Source: Actinomadura sp. J1-007
GTDB taxonomy: Bacteria > Actinomycetota > Actinomycetes > Streptosporangiales > Streptosporangiaceae
Direction of reading: 5' to 3'
Length of the DNA: 64,000 bases
Assembly (NCBI RefSeq): GCF_009793335.1
Contig: NZ_WING01000001.1
Location: forward strand, 2,294,001 to 2,358,000
The position numbers were made by a program, and so were the translations under genes. Shown here piece by piece: positions 27,022-35,771 of this stretch. The notes below the pieces were generated by a model. It made no database searches. It saw only the letters and a program-made list of their open reading frames with translations, and had not been told where the DNA came from. Position 1 is the stretch's first letter, and every line of letters starts with the position of its first letter.

Positions 27022-29835
27022 ATGACCGGTGACCGGGAGCGGCCGTACGTACTGGACCTGGACGCGGCGGAGGCCGACCTCGCCACCGTCGGCGGCAAGG
27101 GCGCGTCGCTGGCGCGCCTCGCGCGGGAGGGCCTGCCCGTGCCCGCCGGGTTCCACGTCACCACCGACGCGTACCGGCACCACGTCGACAGCCACGGCCT
27201 GCGGGAACGGATCGACGCGGCCCTCGCGGACGTCGATCCGGACCGTCCCGAGACCGCGGAGCGGGCGGCGGAACGGATCGGGGCGCTGTTCGCGCGGCAC
27301 GAGCCGCCGGACGACCTCGCCGGGCCGATCCGCTGGGCGTACGCGGCGCTCGGCGACCGCTACCACCCGCTCGCGGTCCGCTCGTCGGCGACGGCCGAGG
27401 ACCGGGCCGCCCGGTCCTCCGCCGGGCAGCACGACTCGTTCCTCGGAGTACGGGGCGAGGCGGCGCTGCTCGCGGCGGTTCGCGACTGCTGGGCCTCGCT
27501 GTGGACGGCCCGCGCGATCGGCTACCGGGCCCGCCACGGCGGCGGCGGGGCGGGCCCGTCGATCGCGGTGACCGTGCAGACGCTCGTCGCCGCCGAGTCG
27601 GCCGGGGTGATGTTCACGGTCGCGCCGGTCAGCGGCTCGTCCGACCAGGTCGTCCTGAACGCGGCGTGGGGCCTCGGCGACGCGGTCACCGGCGGCCGCG
27701 TCACGCCGGACGCGCTCGTCGTGGACAAGGAGACGGGCCTGGTCGCCGGGCGGCGCGTCAGCGAGAAGACCGTGATGTCGGTGCTCACCCTCGACGGGCT
27801 CCGGGACGAGCCCGTCCCGCCCGAACGGCGCGGGGAGGCCGTGCTGACGGCGGAGGCGGCCGGGGAGCTGGCCCGGCTCGGCGTGCGGATCGAGCGGTTG
27901 TACGGGCGCGGCGTGGACGTCGAGTGGGCGTGGGCGGACGGCCGCCCGTACGTCGTGCAGGCCCGGCCGATCACGTCCCGCACGGCGGAGAGGCCCGATC
28001 CGGGCGGCCACGCCACCGAGGTGTGGAACGACAGCCTGGCGGCCGACCGCCTGTGGTCGAGCGGCGATCTCGGCGAGGCGATCCCGGACGTGATGACGCC
28101 GTGCACCCGTTCGCTGGTCGAGATCTTCATGGCGGGGGCGATGGCGCCGTCGTCGCTTCCGGGCCTGCGCGCGTACGGCGTGATCGGCGGCCGTTTCTAC
28201 ACCGACCTCAGCATGGCCGCGGCGATCGCCCACGCGTTCGGCGCGAGGTCGCGGCTCGGCGCGCTGGAGCGCGACTACGGCAGGCTCCCGCCGGGGATGC
28301 GCGTCCCGCGCCCGCCGGTGTCGCGGCTCGACGTGATCCGCGCGCTCGCGCCCGCCGTGCTGGACGTCACGCGCCGCGTCCCGCTGAACCGGCGTCGGCT
28401 GCCCGCGTTCCTGGAGGAGTCGCCGGCCCGGTGCGACGCGCTGCGCGGCAGGTTCGCCTCGACGGACGACCCGCGCGACCTCGCGAACCTGTGGCGGGAC
28501 GAGGTGCTGCCGTTCTTCACCGAGGCGTGCCACATGCTGGAGGCCGCCATGCGGCAGGACGGGCGCGCGCTGACGTCCGTCCCCAGGTATCTGGAGCGGC
28601 GCGCGGGGGAACGGGACGCGGACGCGATGCTCAGCGGCCTGCGGCACCCGCGCCAGCGGCTCGCGGCCCTCGGCCCCGTCACCGGCCTCGCGCGGGTCGC
28701 GCGCGGCGAGCTCGACGCCGGCGCGTACCTCCAAGAGTGGGGGCACCGGAGCCCGCACGAGTTCGAGGTGTCCACGCCCCGTCCGGCCGAGGACCCGGCC
28801 TGGCTGGACCGGCAGGTCGAGGCGGTCCGCGCGTCGGCCCGCGCGTCCGGGGAGGACGCGACGGACCTGTCGCGGCGGCAGCTCGACACGGCGCGCGCCG
28901 CGTGGGACCGGTTCAGGTCCCGGCGTCCGCGCCGGGTCGGGGCCGCGCGGCGGCGGGTCGGCCGGTACGCCAGGGCCGTGCACGACCGGGAGGCCGCGCG
29001 GTCGGAGGTCGCGCGCGCGTTCTGGGTGCTGCGCGCGTTCGTGCTGCGGGCGGGCGAGCTGACCGGACGGGGCGAGGAGCTGTTCCAGCTCACGATCCAC
29101 GAGATCCTGGCCGTGCTCGGCGGGGACGACCGGCCGCTGGAACGGGTCGCGGTCCGTCGCCGCACCTACGACCGGTACCGGGCGCTGCCGTCCTACCCGC
29201 CGCTGATCCGCGGGCGCTTCGACCCGTTCGCCTGGGCGACCGACCCGGAGCGGCGCACCGACTTCTACGACGCGACCGGGCGGGCCGACCGGGCGGCGCG
29301 GGACCGCGAGGCGTCGAGCGGCGGGCTCGTCGCGGTGCCGGACGACGGCGGGTCGGCCGCGCAGTCCGGCGTGATGGGGTTCCCGGGCGCGGCGGGCGTC
29401 GCGGAGGGAACGGTCCGGGTGCTCGCCTCCCCCGAGGACGGCGACCTGCTGCGGCCCGGCGAGGTCCTCGTGACGGCGGTGACGAACGCCGGCTGGTCGC
29501 CGCTGTTCCCGCGCGCCGCCGCCATCGTGACCGACGTCGGCGGGCCGCTCTCGCACGCCGCGATCGTCGCCCGCGAGCTGGGCATCCCGGCGGTGGTGGG
29601 CTGCGGCGACGCGACGATGCGGCTGTCCACCGGCGACCGCGTACGGGTGGACGGCGAGCACGGCGCCGTCGATCCCGTCCGAGACCGCCCGCAGGACGCG
29701 GACCGTGCGCGCGAGCCCGGCGGCACCAGGGACGGCGCCGCGGGCGGCGCTACGGGCCGGGGGCGACGGCCGTCCACGGGAGGGTCACCTCGCCGAGGCG
29801 CCACCTCCGGCGGCCGCCGAGAGGCGCGCGGGTGA
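27022..29835 (+). CDS. PEP-synthase-like phosphotransferase with rifampicin-phosphotransferase domain order
   Basis: 937 residues. An N-terminal ATP-grasp domain (about 1-330: VGGKGASLARLAREGLPVPAG, LAVRSSATAEDRAARSSAGQ, RPYVVQARPIT), a middle domain of about 450 residues without clear motifs, and a C-terminal swivelling His domain with TDVGGPLSHAAIVARELGIP, whose His carries phosphate. The PEP-binding TIM barrel of true PEP synthase is missing. This order (ATP-grasp, substrate domain, His) is that of rifampicin phosphotransferase and other small-molecule dikinases. The last 85 bases overlap the converging methyltransferase gene, so the end may be imperfect. It could inactivate or modify an unknown hydroxylated compound. 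Confidence 0.8.
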   Translation: MTGDRERPYVLDLDAAEADLATVGGKGASLARLAREGLPVPAGFHVTTDAYRHHVDSHGLRERIDAALADVDPDRPETAERAAERIGALFARHEPPDDLAGPIRWAYAALGDRYHPLAVRSSATAEDRAARSSAGQHDSFLGVRGEAALLAAVRDCWASLWTARAIGYRARHGGGGAGPSIAVTVQTLVAAESAGVMFTVAPVSGSSDQVVLNAAWGLGDAVTGGRVTPDALVVDKETGLVAGRRVSEKTVMSVLTLDGLRDEPVPPERRGEAVLTAEAAGELARLGVRIERLYGRGVDVEWAWADGRPYVVQARPITSRTAERPDPGGHATEVWNDSLAADRLWSSGDLGEAIPDVMTPCTRSLVEIFMAGAMAPSSLPGLRAYGVIGGRFYTDLSMAAAIAHAFGARSRLGALERDYGRLPPGMRVPRPPVSRLDVIRALAPAVLDVTRRVPLNRRRLPAFLEESPARCDALRGRFASTDDPRDLANLWRDEVLPFFTEACHMLEAAMRQDGRALTSVPRYLERRAGERDADAMLSGLRHPRQRLAALGPVTGLARVARGELDAGAYLQEWGHRSPHEFEVSTPRPAEDPAWLDRQVEAVRASARASGEDATDLSRRQLDTARAAWDRFRSRRPRRVGAARRRVGRYARAVHDREAARSEVARAFWVLRAFVLRAGELTGRGEELFQLTIHEILAVLGGDDRPLERVAVRRRTYDRYRALPSYPPLIRGRFDPFAWATDPERRTDFYDATGRADRAARDREASSGGLVAVPDDGGSAAQSGVMGFPGAAGVAEGTVRVLASPEDGDLLRPGEVLVTAVTNAGWSPLFPRAAAIVTDVGGPLSHAAIVARELGIPAVVGCGDATMRLSTGDRVRVDGEHGAVDPVRDRPQDADRAREPGGTRDGAAGGATGRGRRPSTGGSPRRGATSGGRREARG

Positions 29836-30565
29836 CGACCGGCTGGACGCGGGCCAGCAGCGCCACCGCCTCGACCCAGCGGGCGCGCGGCCCGAACGCC
29901 GAGTGCGGCGCGGCCACCGCCCAGCACCGGTCGAAGTCGTTCAGCAGCGCGTGCACCCGCTCGCCCGGGACGTTGCGGTGGATCAGCGTCTTCGGGAGCC
30001 GTTCGGCCAGGTCGGACGGCTTGCCGAGGGACGCGGGCAGGGTCGCGAACGTGATCGTTCGGGGGCCGTCCCGGTCCAGCGCGACCCAGACGGCGCGGCG
30101 GCCGATCTCGTCGCACGTCCCCTCGACCAGGACGCCGCCGGGCGCGAGCCGTCCGCACAGGTCGTGCCACGCGCGCCAGGCCGCGTCCTCCTCGTACTGC
30201 CGCAGCACGTTGAACGCCCGCACCAGCACGGGCGGGCGGTCCACGGGCAACTCGAACCCGCCGCGCCGGAACGACAGGCCGTCCAGCCCGGCGCGTTCGG
30301 CGAACGCCCGGCCCGCCGCGACCCGTTCGGGCTCGATCTCGACGCCGGCGACCTCCAGCCCCGGCGCCACGCGCCGCAGCCGCCGGTAGAGCTCGACCGT
30401 GGTGATCGGGGACGCCCCGTACCCGAGATCGACGGCGAGCGGACGGTCCGCCGCCCGCAGCCGCCCGGCCTGCGTGGCGGCGATCCACCGGTCGACGCGC
30501 CGCAGCCGGTTGGGCGCGGTGGTCCCCCGGGTGACGGCCCCGAGGGGCTTCGCGATCCGACCCAC
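29750..30565 (-). CDS. SAM-dependent methyltransferase, class I
   Basis: 271 residues from GTG at 30565 (VGRIAKPLGAVTRGTTAP). Rossmann motif I is AVDLGYGASPITTVELY; the acidic residue of motif II is in VAGVEIEPERVAAGRAFA; later PPVLVRAFNVLRQY and RLAPGGVLVEGTCDEIG. Instead of the usual E/DxGxGxG it has DLGYGASP, as in a group of small actinobacterial methyltransferases of unknown target. It converges on and overlaps the phosphotransferase gene. Confidence 0.78.
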   Translation of the reverse strand: MGRIAKPLGAVTRGTTAPNRLRRVDRWIAATQAGRLRAADRPLAVDLGYGASPITTVELYRRLRRVAPGLEVAGVEIEPERVAAGRAFAERAGLDGLSFRRGGFELPVDRPPVLVRAFNVLRQYEEDAAWRAWHDLCGRLAPGGVLVEGTCDEIGRRAVWVALDRDGPRTITFATLPASLGKPSDLAERLPKTLIHRNVPGERVHALLNDFDRCWAVAAPHSAFGPRARWVEAVALLARVQPVVTRAPLGGRRRWRLGEVTLPWTAVAPGP

Positions 30566-30667
30566 CCCACGATTGTCCCGCGCGGCGCCCGCGCACCGGC
30601 CGTGATGTGACCGAATTCCGTTCGGCTCGGGCTTCTCTCGCGCGGGACTTGTTGGTTGGGTGGGGGC

Positions 30668-31459
30668 ATGGCAGATCTCGAAGGACTGCTCGGCGACCTC
30701 GCCGCCGAGGGCGATGACCTGGAACGGCTCGTCGCGCCGCTGGACGCCGGGAGGTGGGCCGGGCCGACGCCCGCCGAGGGGTGGACGATCGCGCACCAGA
30801 TCGCGCACCTCGCCTGGACCGACCGGCTGGCCGTCGTGGCGGCGACCGACGCGGACGCGTTCGCCGGGATCGTGGAACGGGCCATGACCGACCCGCGGTT
30901 CGTCGAGGACGGCGCGGCCGAGGGCGCCCGGGAGGACCCCGCGGACCTGCTGGAACGCTGGCGGTCCGGGCGGCGCGAGGTCGCCGCCGCGCTCGCCGCC
31001 GTCCCGCCGGGAACGCGGGTGCCGTGGCTCGGCCCGCCGATGAGCGCGCCGTCCATGGCGACCGCGCGGCTCATGGAGACGTGGGCGCACGGCCAGGACG
31101 TCGCCGACGCCCTCGGCGCGGAGCGCCCGCCGACCGCGCGGCTGCGGCACGTCGCGCACATCGGCGTGCGGACCCGCGACTTCGCGTTCCACAACCGGGG
31201 CCTCCGGCCGCCCGCGGACGAGTTCCGCGTGGCGCTGGCCGGGCCGGACGGCGAGGAGTGGACGTGGGGCCCGCCGGACGCGGCGCAGTCGGTCACCGGG
31301 CCCGCGCTGGACTTCTGCCTGCTCGTCACCCGCCGCCGCCACCCGGCGGACCTCGCGGTCACCGCGAACGGAACGGACGCCGCCGCGTGGCTCGGGATCG
31401 CGCAGGCGTTCGCGGGGCCGCCCGGCGCCGACCGCGCCCCGGCCGCGCCGGTGACCTGA
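30668..31459 (+). CDS. TIGR03084-type DinB/maleylpyruvate isomerase-like metal-binding protein
   Basis: 263 residues from ATG at 30668 (GGGTGGGGG upstream). The DinB/MDMPI four-helix bundle: [20 protein letters not shown], then [20 protein letters not shown] with two His, and [20 protein letters not shown] with the third His (H-H-H metal site). The C-terminal MDMPI_C-like domain includes [19 protein letters not shown]. Possibly a mycothiol-dependent enzyme, as many of this fold are; the substrate is unknown. Confidence 0.85.
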   Translation: MADLEGLLGDLAAEGDDLERLVAPLDAGRWAGPTPAEGWTIAHQIAHLAWTDRLAVVAATDADAFAGIVERAMTDPRFVEDGAAEGAREDPADLLERWRSGRREVAAALAAVPPGTRVPWLGPPMSAPSMATARLMETWAHGQDVADALGAERPPTARLRHVAHIGVRTRDFAFHNRGLRPPADEFRVALAGPDGEEWTWGPPDAAQSVTGPALDFCLLVTRRRHPADLAVTANGTDAAAWLGIAQAFAGPPGADRAPAAPVT

Positions 31460-31535
31460 CAGCAGCGTTTGAGAGGTTGACCACTGTCCGGGCTGGTCAG
31501 GTTCGATTTCAGGCGATCTTGGACATGCTCTGGGT

Positions 31536-31997
31536 ATGACAGTTCTCATCGCGTACGACGGATCGGAAGACTCCCGCACCGCCGTCGAGTACGCCGCGCG
31601 GCACATCAACCCCGAGCCCACCGTCGTCCTCACCGTGTGGGAGCCGCTGCTGACGCAGCTCTCCTGGGCGCCCCTCGCCGCCGCGACCCCCGTGACCACC
31701 GAGGTGCCCGGCGACAAGTTCGAGGAGGAGAGGCAGGCCGAGGGCCTCGCCCGGCAGGGCGCCGACCTCGCCGCCGCGGCCGGGCTCACCGACGTCACCC
31801 CGCGCGCGGAGCGCGGCAACGGGCCGGTCTGGGCGAGCATCGTGGACGTCGCCGACGAGCTGGACGCCTCGCTGATCGTGACCGGGTCGCGCGGGCTCGC
31901 GGGCGCCCGCTCCGTCCTGCTCGGCAGCGTCTCGACCCGCGTGCTCCACCACGTCCACCGCCCGACGCTGGTCGTCCCGCCCGCGAAGAAGGACTAG
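31536..31997 (+). CDS. Universal stress protein, UspA family
   Basis: 153 residues, single Usp domain: MTVLIAYDGSEDSRTAVEYA at the N-terminus and the ATP-binding G-2x-G-9x-G-S motif in TGSRGLAGARSVLLGSVSTR (about 118-137). Likely ATP-binding. It appears monocistronic; a -10-like CATGCT ends six bases before the ATG. Confidence 0.92.
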   Translation: MTVLIAYDGSEDSRTAVEYAARHINPEPTVVLTVWEPLLTQLSWAPLAAATPVTTEVPGDKFEEERQAEGLARQGADLAAAAGLTDVTPRAERGNGPVWASIVDVADELDASLIVTGSRGLAGARSVLLGSVSTRVLHHVHRPTLVVPPAKKD

Positions 31998-32025
31998 GGC
32001 CCGCCCGCCGAAGGGAGAGTGGCCG

Positions 32026-32538
32026 TCACCCCTCGCCGACGGCGCGTTCGAACGCCGCGCAGGCGTCGGAGGTGAACAGGACGAACCGCACGTCGGCGAC
32101 CTTGGCCGGGGTGGCGCGCACCGTGCCGACCGCGATCCGGGCCGCGTCGTCCATGGGCCAGCCGTAGATCCCCGCCGACACCGCCGGGAACGCCACGGAC
32201 GCGGCGCCGAGGTCGTCGGCGACGCGCAGCGACTCCCGGTAGCAGGAGGCCAGCAGGTCGGCGCGGTCCTCGGTGGGCGAGTAGACCGGTCCGACGGTGT
32301 GGATCACCCATCGGGCCGGCAGCTCGCCCGCGGTCGTCGCGACCGCCTGGCCGGTCGGCAGCCCGCCGCCGTAGTGCGAAGCGCGCAGCTTGCGGCACTC
32401 CTCCAAAATCGCCGGGCCGCCCCGGCGGTGGATCGCGCCGTCCACCCCGCCCCCGCCCAGCAGCGAGGAGTTGGCCGCGTTCACCACGGCGTCCACCCGC
32501 TCGGCGGTGATGTCGCCGCGGACCAACGTGATCTTCAT
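32026..32538 (-). CDS. Macro-domain protein, O-acetyl-ADP-ribose deacetylase-like
   Basis: 170 residues from ATG at 32538 (GGGAGGGCG upstream). Macro domain of the YmdB/MacroD type: MKITLVRGDITAERVDAVVN, AANSSLLGGGGVDGAIHRRG (ADP-ribose loop with Asn, Asp and the GGGV turn), GEARWVIHTVGPVY-like segment, and AFPAVSAGIYGWPMDDAAR. Removes ADP-ribose or acetyl from ADP-ribose derivatives. It stands alone. Confidence 0.92.
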   Translation of the reverse strand: MKITLVRGDITAERVDAVVNAANSSLLGGGGVDGAIHRRGGPAILEECRKLRASHYGGGLPTGQAVATTAGELPARWVIHTVGPVYSPTEDRADLLASCYRESLRVADDLGAASVAFPAVSAGIYGWPMDDAARIAVGTVRATPAKVADVRFVLFTSDACAAFERAVGEG

Positions 32539-32675
32539 CGTGCGCCCTCCCATGCCCCGGACCGCGCCCGTCCCGCCGTCCGGTGCAGGAGGCTATGCCT
32601 CGCCGGGACGGCCGCGAAACTCCCGATGATCAACGTCCGCGCGCGGCGCCCGCCCCGTCCGCCGGCCGCGCACGG

Positions 32676-32707
32676 AAAGGGACCGGCCGATTACGGACGG
32701 TCCCTTT
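32676..32707. terminator. Hairpin downstream of the PepSY gene
   Basis: Ten-bp stem AAAGGGACCG (32676-32685) / CGGTCCCTTT (32698-32707), with T runs on both strands. It follows the PepSY gene on the minus strand after the short repeat at 32718-32773 and may also stop traffic from the plus strand. Confidence 0.7.
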
Positions 32708-32717
32708 TCCATGTCGT

Positions 32718-32773
32718 TCAGTCCTCGCCGATCAGTCCGTGCCGATCAGTCCGTGCCGATCAGTCCTCGTCCA
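32718..32773. repeat. Four 14-bp tandem units at the 3' end of the PepSY gene
   Basis: TCAGTCCTCGCCGA, TCAGTCCGTGCCGA twice, and TCAGTCCTCGTCCA. The last unit (32760-32773) is the end of the PepSY coding sequence including its stop codon, so the other three are duplicates of the stop region. Confidence 0.8.
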
Positions 32774-33350
32774 CCCGGTTCGAGAGGACGCGGCCCGTGC
32801 CGGCATCGACGGTCAGCTCGTGCTCCACGTTCTCGGCCGTCGTCACATCGACCTCCCAGGAGGTCTTCTCGAAGTCGACCGCCGTCACGGTGCCGGGCTC
32901 GGCGCGGGTCGCGGCCTTGGCGGCGCCCACGGCGTCGGTCTTGGCCGCGCGCAGCTCCGCCGCGTTCTCGCCGCCCTCCTTGTCAACGCGGTCGCCGTGG
33001 ACGGCCGCCGTCTCCGCGTCCACGACGACCTGGCGCCACGAGCCGTCGCCGGCGAGCACGTCCGCCTCCCAGCGGCCGTGGTCGAGCTCCAGCTCCTCGA
33101 TCTTGCCGGGCACCGCCTTGAGCACCGCGTCCGCGGCCTGCGCCAGGGAGACCCGGCCGGGGCGGGCGTCGTCGCCGTCCGAGCGCTCGCCGGACCGGGC
33201 GTCCCCGTCGGCGTGCGCCGCGGCTGCCGCGGCCGTACGGTCCGGACCGCTCCCGCCGGAGTGCGACGCGGTGGCGTACGCGGCCCCGCCGCCGGCCAGG
33301 GCGACGGCGCCGACGCCTGCGACGAGAAGTCCGCGCAACGATGTCTTCAT
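32760..33350 (-). CDS. Secreted protein with two PepSY domains
   Basis: 196 residues. N-terminal signal sequence (LRGLLVAGVGAVALAGGGAAYA), a disordered acidic/Ala-rich segment with HADGD, then two PepSY repeats: VSLAQAADAVLKAVPGKIEE with WEADVLAGDGSWRQVVVDAE, and AVGAAKAATRAEPGTVTAVD with WEVDVTTAENVEHELTVDAG. PepSY domains often act as inhibitors or sensors in the envelope. It is divergent from the two-component system, with which such genes commonly pair. Confidence 0.87.
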   Translation of the reverse strand: MKTSLRGLLVAGVGAVALAGGGAAYATASHSGGSGPDRTAAAAAAHADGDARSGERSDGDDARPGRVSLAQAADAVLKAVPGKIEELELDHGRWEADVLAGDGSWRQVVVDAETAAVHGDRVDKEGGENAAELRAAKTDAVGAAKAATRAEPGTVTAVDFEKTSWEVDVTTAENVEHELTVDAGTGRVLSNRVDED

Positions 33351-33410
33351 GTGTTCCCTCCCAAGTCAGCGGGGTCGGACGACCCGCATGACCCCACCGT
33401 CCCGCGCTTT

Positions 33411-33449
33411 CCTGAGGACACCCTGAAGCGACCTGAAGCCGGTTTCAGG
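33411..33449. promoter_or_regulatory. Candidate response-regulator operator between PepSY and the two-component genes
   Basis: Three direct copies CCTGAGG (33411), CCTGAAG (33422) and CCTGAAG (33432) spaced 11 and 10 bases, followed by the inverted TTTCAGG (33443-33449). One-turn spacing of half-sites is the pattern of OmpR-family operators. The site could regulate both divergent units. Confidence 0.6.
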
Positions 33450-33470
33450 CTCGTCTGGCAGCCTGGACGC

Positions 33471-34169
33471 ATGCGCCTGCTGATCGTCGAGGACGAGCGC
33501 CGCCTCGCGACGTCCCTGGCCCGCGGCCTCGCGGCCGAGGGGTTCGCGGTGGACGTCGCGCACGACGGCGTCAGCGGCCTGGACCGCGCCGTGGAGTGCG
33601 ACTACGACCTGATCCTGCTCGACATCATGCTGCCCGGCATGCACGGCTACCGCGTGTGCGCGGAGCTGCGCGCCCTCGGCGACGACACGCCGATCCTGAT
33701 GCTGACCGCCAAGGACGGCGAGTACGACGAGGCGGAGGGCCTCGACACCGGCGCCGACGACTACCTCACCAAGCCGTTCTCCTACGTGGTGCTGCTCGCC
33801 CGGATCCGCGCGCTGCTGCGCCGCCGCACGCGCGGCGGCGCGCCCGCGATCGTGCTCGGCGACCTCACCGTGGACCCGGCCGCGCGCCGCGTCCTGCGCG
33901 GCGGGACGGAGGTCGAGCTGACCGCGAAGGAGTTCGCCGTGCTGGAGCAGCTCGCCGTGAACGCCGGGCGGGTCGTGTCGAAGGCCCAGATCATCGAGCA
34001 CGTCTGGGACCTGGCGTACGAGGGCGACCCCAACATCGTCGAGGTCTACGTCAGCGCGCTGCGCCGCAAGCTGGACGCCCCGTTCGGCCGCAGGTCCATC
34101 GGCACCGTGCGCGGCGTCGGCTACCGCCTCGCGGCCGACGGCGGCGCGGGGCGCGACGGGCGCGGGTGA
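33471..34169 (+). CDS. OmpR-family response regulator
   Basis: 232 residues. Receiver MRLLIVEDERRLATSLARGL, phospho-Asp in YDLILLDIMLPGMHGY, Lys in DDYLTKPFSYVVLL; winged helix ELTAKEFAVLEQLAVNAGRV with IGTVRGVGYRLA. No SD precedes the ATG, and a -10-like CAGCCT ends six bases before it, so the message may be leaderless. The sensor gene follows after 14 bases, or overlaps if GTG 34166 is its start. Confidence 0.93.
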   Translation: MRLLIVEDERRLATSLARGLAAEGFAVDVAHDGVSGLDRAVECDYDLILLDIMLPGMHGYRVCAELRALGDDTPILMLTAKDGEYDEAEGLDTGADDYLTKPFSYVVLLARIRALLRRRTRGGAPAIVLGDLTVDPAARRVLRGGTEVELTAKEFAVLEQLAVNAGRVVSKAQIIEHVWDLAYEGDPNIVEVYVSALRRKLDAPFGRRSIGTVRGVGYRLAADGGAGRDGRG

Positions 34170-34183
34170 GGGCGGGGCCGGGG

Positions 34184-35632
34184 ATGCGGTTCGGGTCCGT
34201 CCGGGCGCGCACGACGGCCGGCGCGACGGCGGTCGTGGCGGTCGCGCTGGTCGTGGCCGGGCTGGTGGTCGTCCAGCTCCTGCGCGCCAACCTCGCGGGC
34301 CAGGCCGACCTGCGCGCCGAGGTGGCGGCCCGCGAGGTCGCCGCGCAGCTCGCGGGCGGGACGCCGTTCGGCAAGCTCGACCTGCCGGACGGCGACGACC
34401 ATCCGGCGCAGGTCGTCGGCGACCACGGGACGCTGCTCGCGGCGAGCGACGACCTCAAGTCCATCACCGGTACCGGCACCTCGGCCGTACGGCCCGCGCC
34501 GTCCGCCTCGTCGACGTCGCGCCCGGACGGCGGCGGCGGCGACGATGACGATGACGACGACCCGAAGGACGATCCCGAACGCGGCGAGGTCTCGTCCGAC
34601 CCCGACTACTCGACCGGGACGGCCGACGTGGACGGCCGCACGGGCGACTACCGGTTCGCCGCGCTGGAGGTCACCACGCCCGCGGGCCGCACGGTCACCG
34701 TCTACGCGGGCAGCGACCTGGAGGGCGCGCGCACGGCGGTCGGCGCGGTGGTGCGCGGGATGCTCGCCGGGCTGCCGGTGCTGCTGGTCGTGGTCGCGCT
34801 CGTGACGTGGCTGGTGACGCGGCGGGCGCTGCGCCCGGTGGACGCGATCAGCGCCGGGATGGCGGAGATCACCGGGTCGGGCGACCTCGCGCGCCGCGTT
34901 CCCGAGCCGGGGTCGCGGGACGAGGTGGCGCGACTGGCGGCGACCACCAACGCGACGCTCGCGGCGCTGGAGCGCTCGGTCGCGCGGCAGCGCGGGTTCG
35001 TGGCGGACGCCTCGCACGAGCTGCGCAGCCCGATCGCCTCGCTGCGCACGCAGCTCGAAGTGGCCGCCGCGCATCCCGAGCTGCTCGACCTGGACGGCGT
35101 GGTGGACGACGTCGTACGGCTCCAGCACCTCGCCGCCGACCTGCTCCTCCTCGCCCGCCTGGACGCGGGGGAACGGCCCGCGGGGAGCACGCCGGTCGCG
35201 CTCGGCGACGTGGTGCGCGAGGAGGTCGGACGGCACGCGGGCGCGCGCGTCCCGATCGAGACGCAGATCACGGCCGAACCGCTGGTCGCGGGCAGTGCGA
35301 GCCGCCTGTCGCGGGCCCTCGGCAACCTGCTCGACAACGCCGAACGCCATGCCTCGTCGGCCGTCCGGGTCACGCTGGACGAGCGCGGCGGGCAGGCGGT
35401 GATCCGGGTCACCGACGACGGACCGGGCGTCCCGCCGGACGAACGGGAGCGGATTTTTGACCGTTTTGTCCGACTTGATGCGGCTCGTGCCCGCGATGAG
35501 GGCGGCGCGGGACTCGGCCTGGCCATCGCGCGGGACCTCGCCGCCGCCCACGGCGGTACGCTCGTAGCGGGCGAGGCTCCGGGGGGCGGTGCGTGCTTCG
35601 AGATCCGGTTGCCCGCCGACCGGATCGGCTGA
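34184..35632 (+). CDS. Sensor histidine kinase with poly-Asp extracytoplasmic loop
   Basis: 482 residues from ATG 34184 (GGGG upstream); GTG 34166, overlapping the regulator's stop, is an alternative. Two membrane helices (ATAVVAVALVVAGLVVVQLL and GMLAGLPVLLVVVALVTWLV) flank an extracytoplasmic domain of about 150 residues containing seven consecutive Asp in GGGGDDDDDDDPKDDPERGE. HAMP, HisKA (FVADASHELRSPIASL) and ATPase (LGNLLDNAERH, VTDDGPGVPPDE, GGAGLGLAIARDLA) follow. The acidic run suggests sensing of a divalent metal or cationic compound, as in PhoQ; that is inference. Partners: the regulator upstream and the divergent PepSY protein. Confidence 0.92.
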   Translation: MRFGSVRARTTAGATAVVAVALVVAGLVVVQLLRANLAGQADLRAEVAAREVAAQLAGGTPFGKLDLPDGDDHPAQVVGDHGTLLAASDDLKSITGTGTSAVRPAPSASSTSRPDGGGGDDDDDDDPKDDPERGEVSSDPDYSTGTADVDGRTGDYRFAALEVTTPAGRTVTVYAGSDLEGARTAVGAVVRGMLAGLPVLLVVVALVTWLVTRRALRPVDAISAGMAEITGSGDLARRVPEPGSRDEVARLAATTNATLAALERSVARQRGFVADASHELRSPIASLRTQLEVAAAHPELLDLDGVVDDVVRLQHLAADLLLLARLDAGERPAGSTPVALGDVVREEVGRHAGARVPIETQITAEPLVAGSASRLSRALGNLLDNAERHASSAVRVTLDERGGQAVIRVTDDGPGVPPDERERIFDRFVRLDAARARDEGGAGLGLAIARDLAAAHGGTLVAGEAPGGGACFEIRLPADRIG

Positions 35633-35771
35633 GCGGTCCGGCGCCCGCAGCCGTTTCGGCCGTCGCGAATGGGCACCGATTCCCCTGGCCGGGCGTGACC
35701 TGGCCGGTGAGTCTGCTTATCCTGCCGTCGAGACGGCCACACAATGGCGTGAAAGTCGTGGAGGTACCCCC

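Noticed and set aside
26890..27025. C-terminal extension of the SDR into the next gene's leader
   Set aside because: It is created by the missing C at 26865-26869; the restored end QAAPHKLHRV is typical of the family.
27022..29835. Assignment as rifampicin phosphotransferase (rph) or as PEP synthase (ppsA)
   Set aside because: The domain order fits Rph, but the middle domain shows no motif I can match to the rifamycin site, and the PEP barrel of ppsA is absent. I kept a family-level call.
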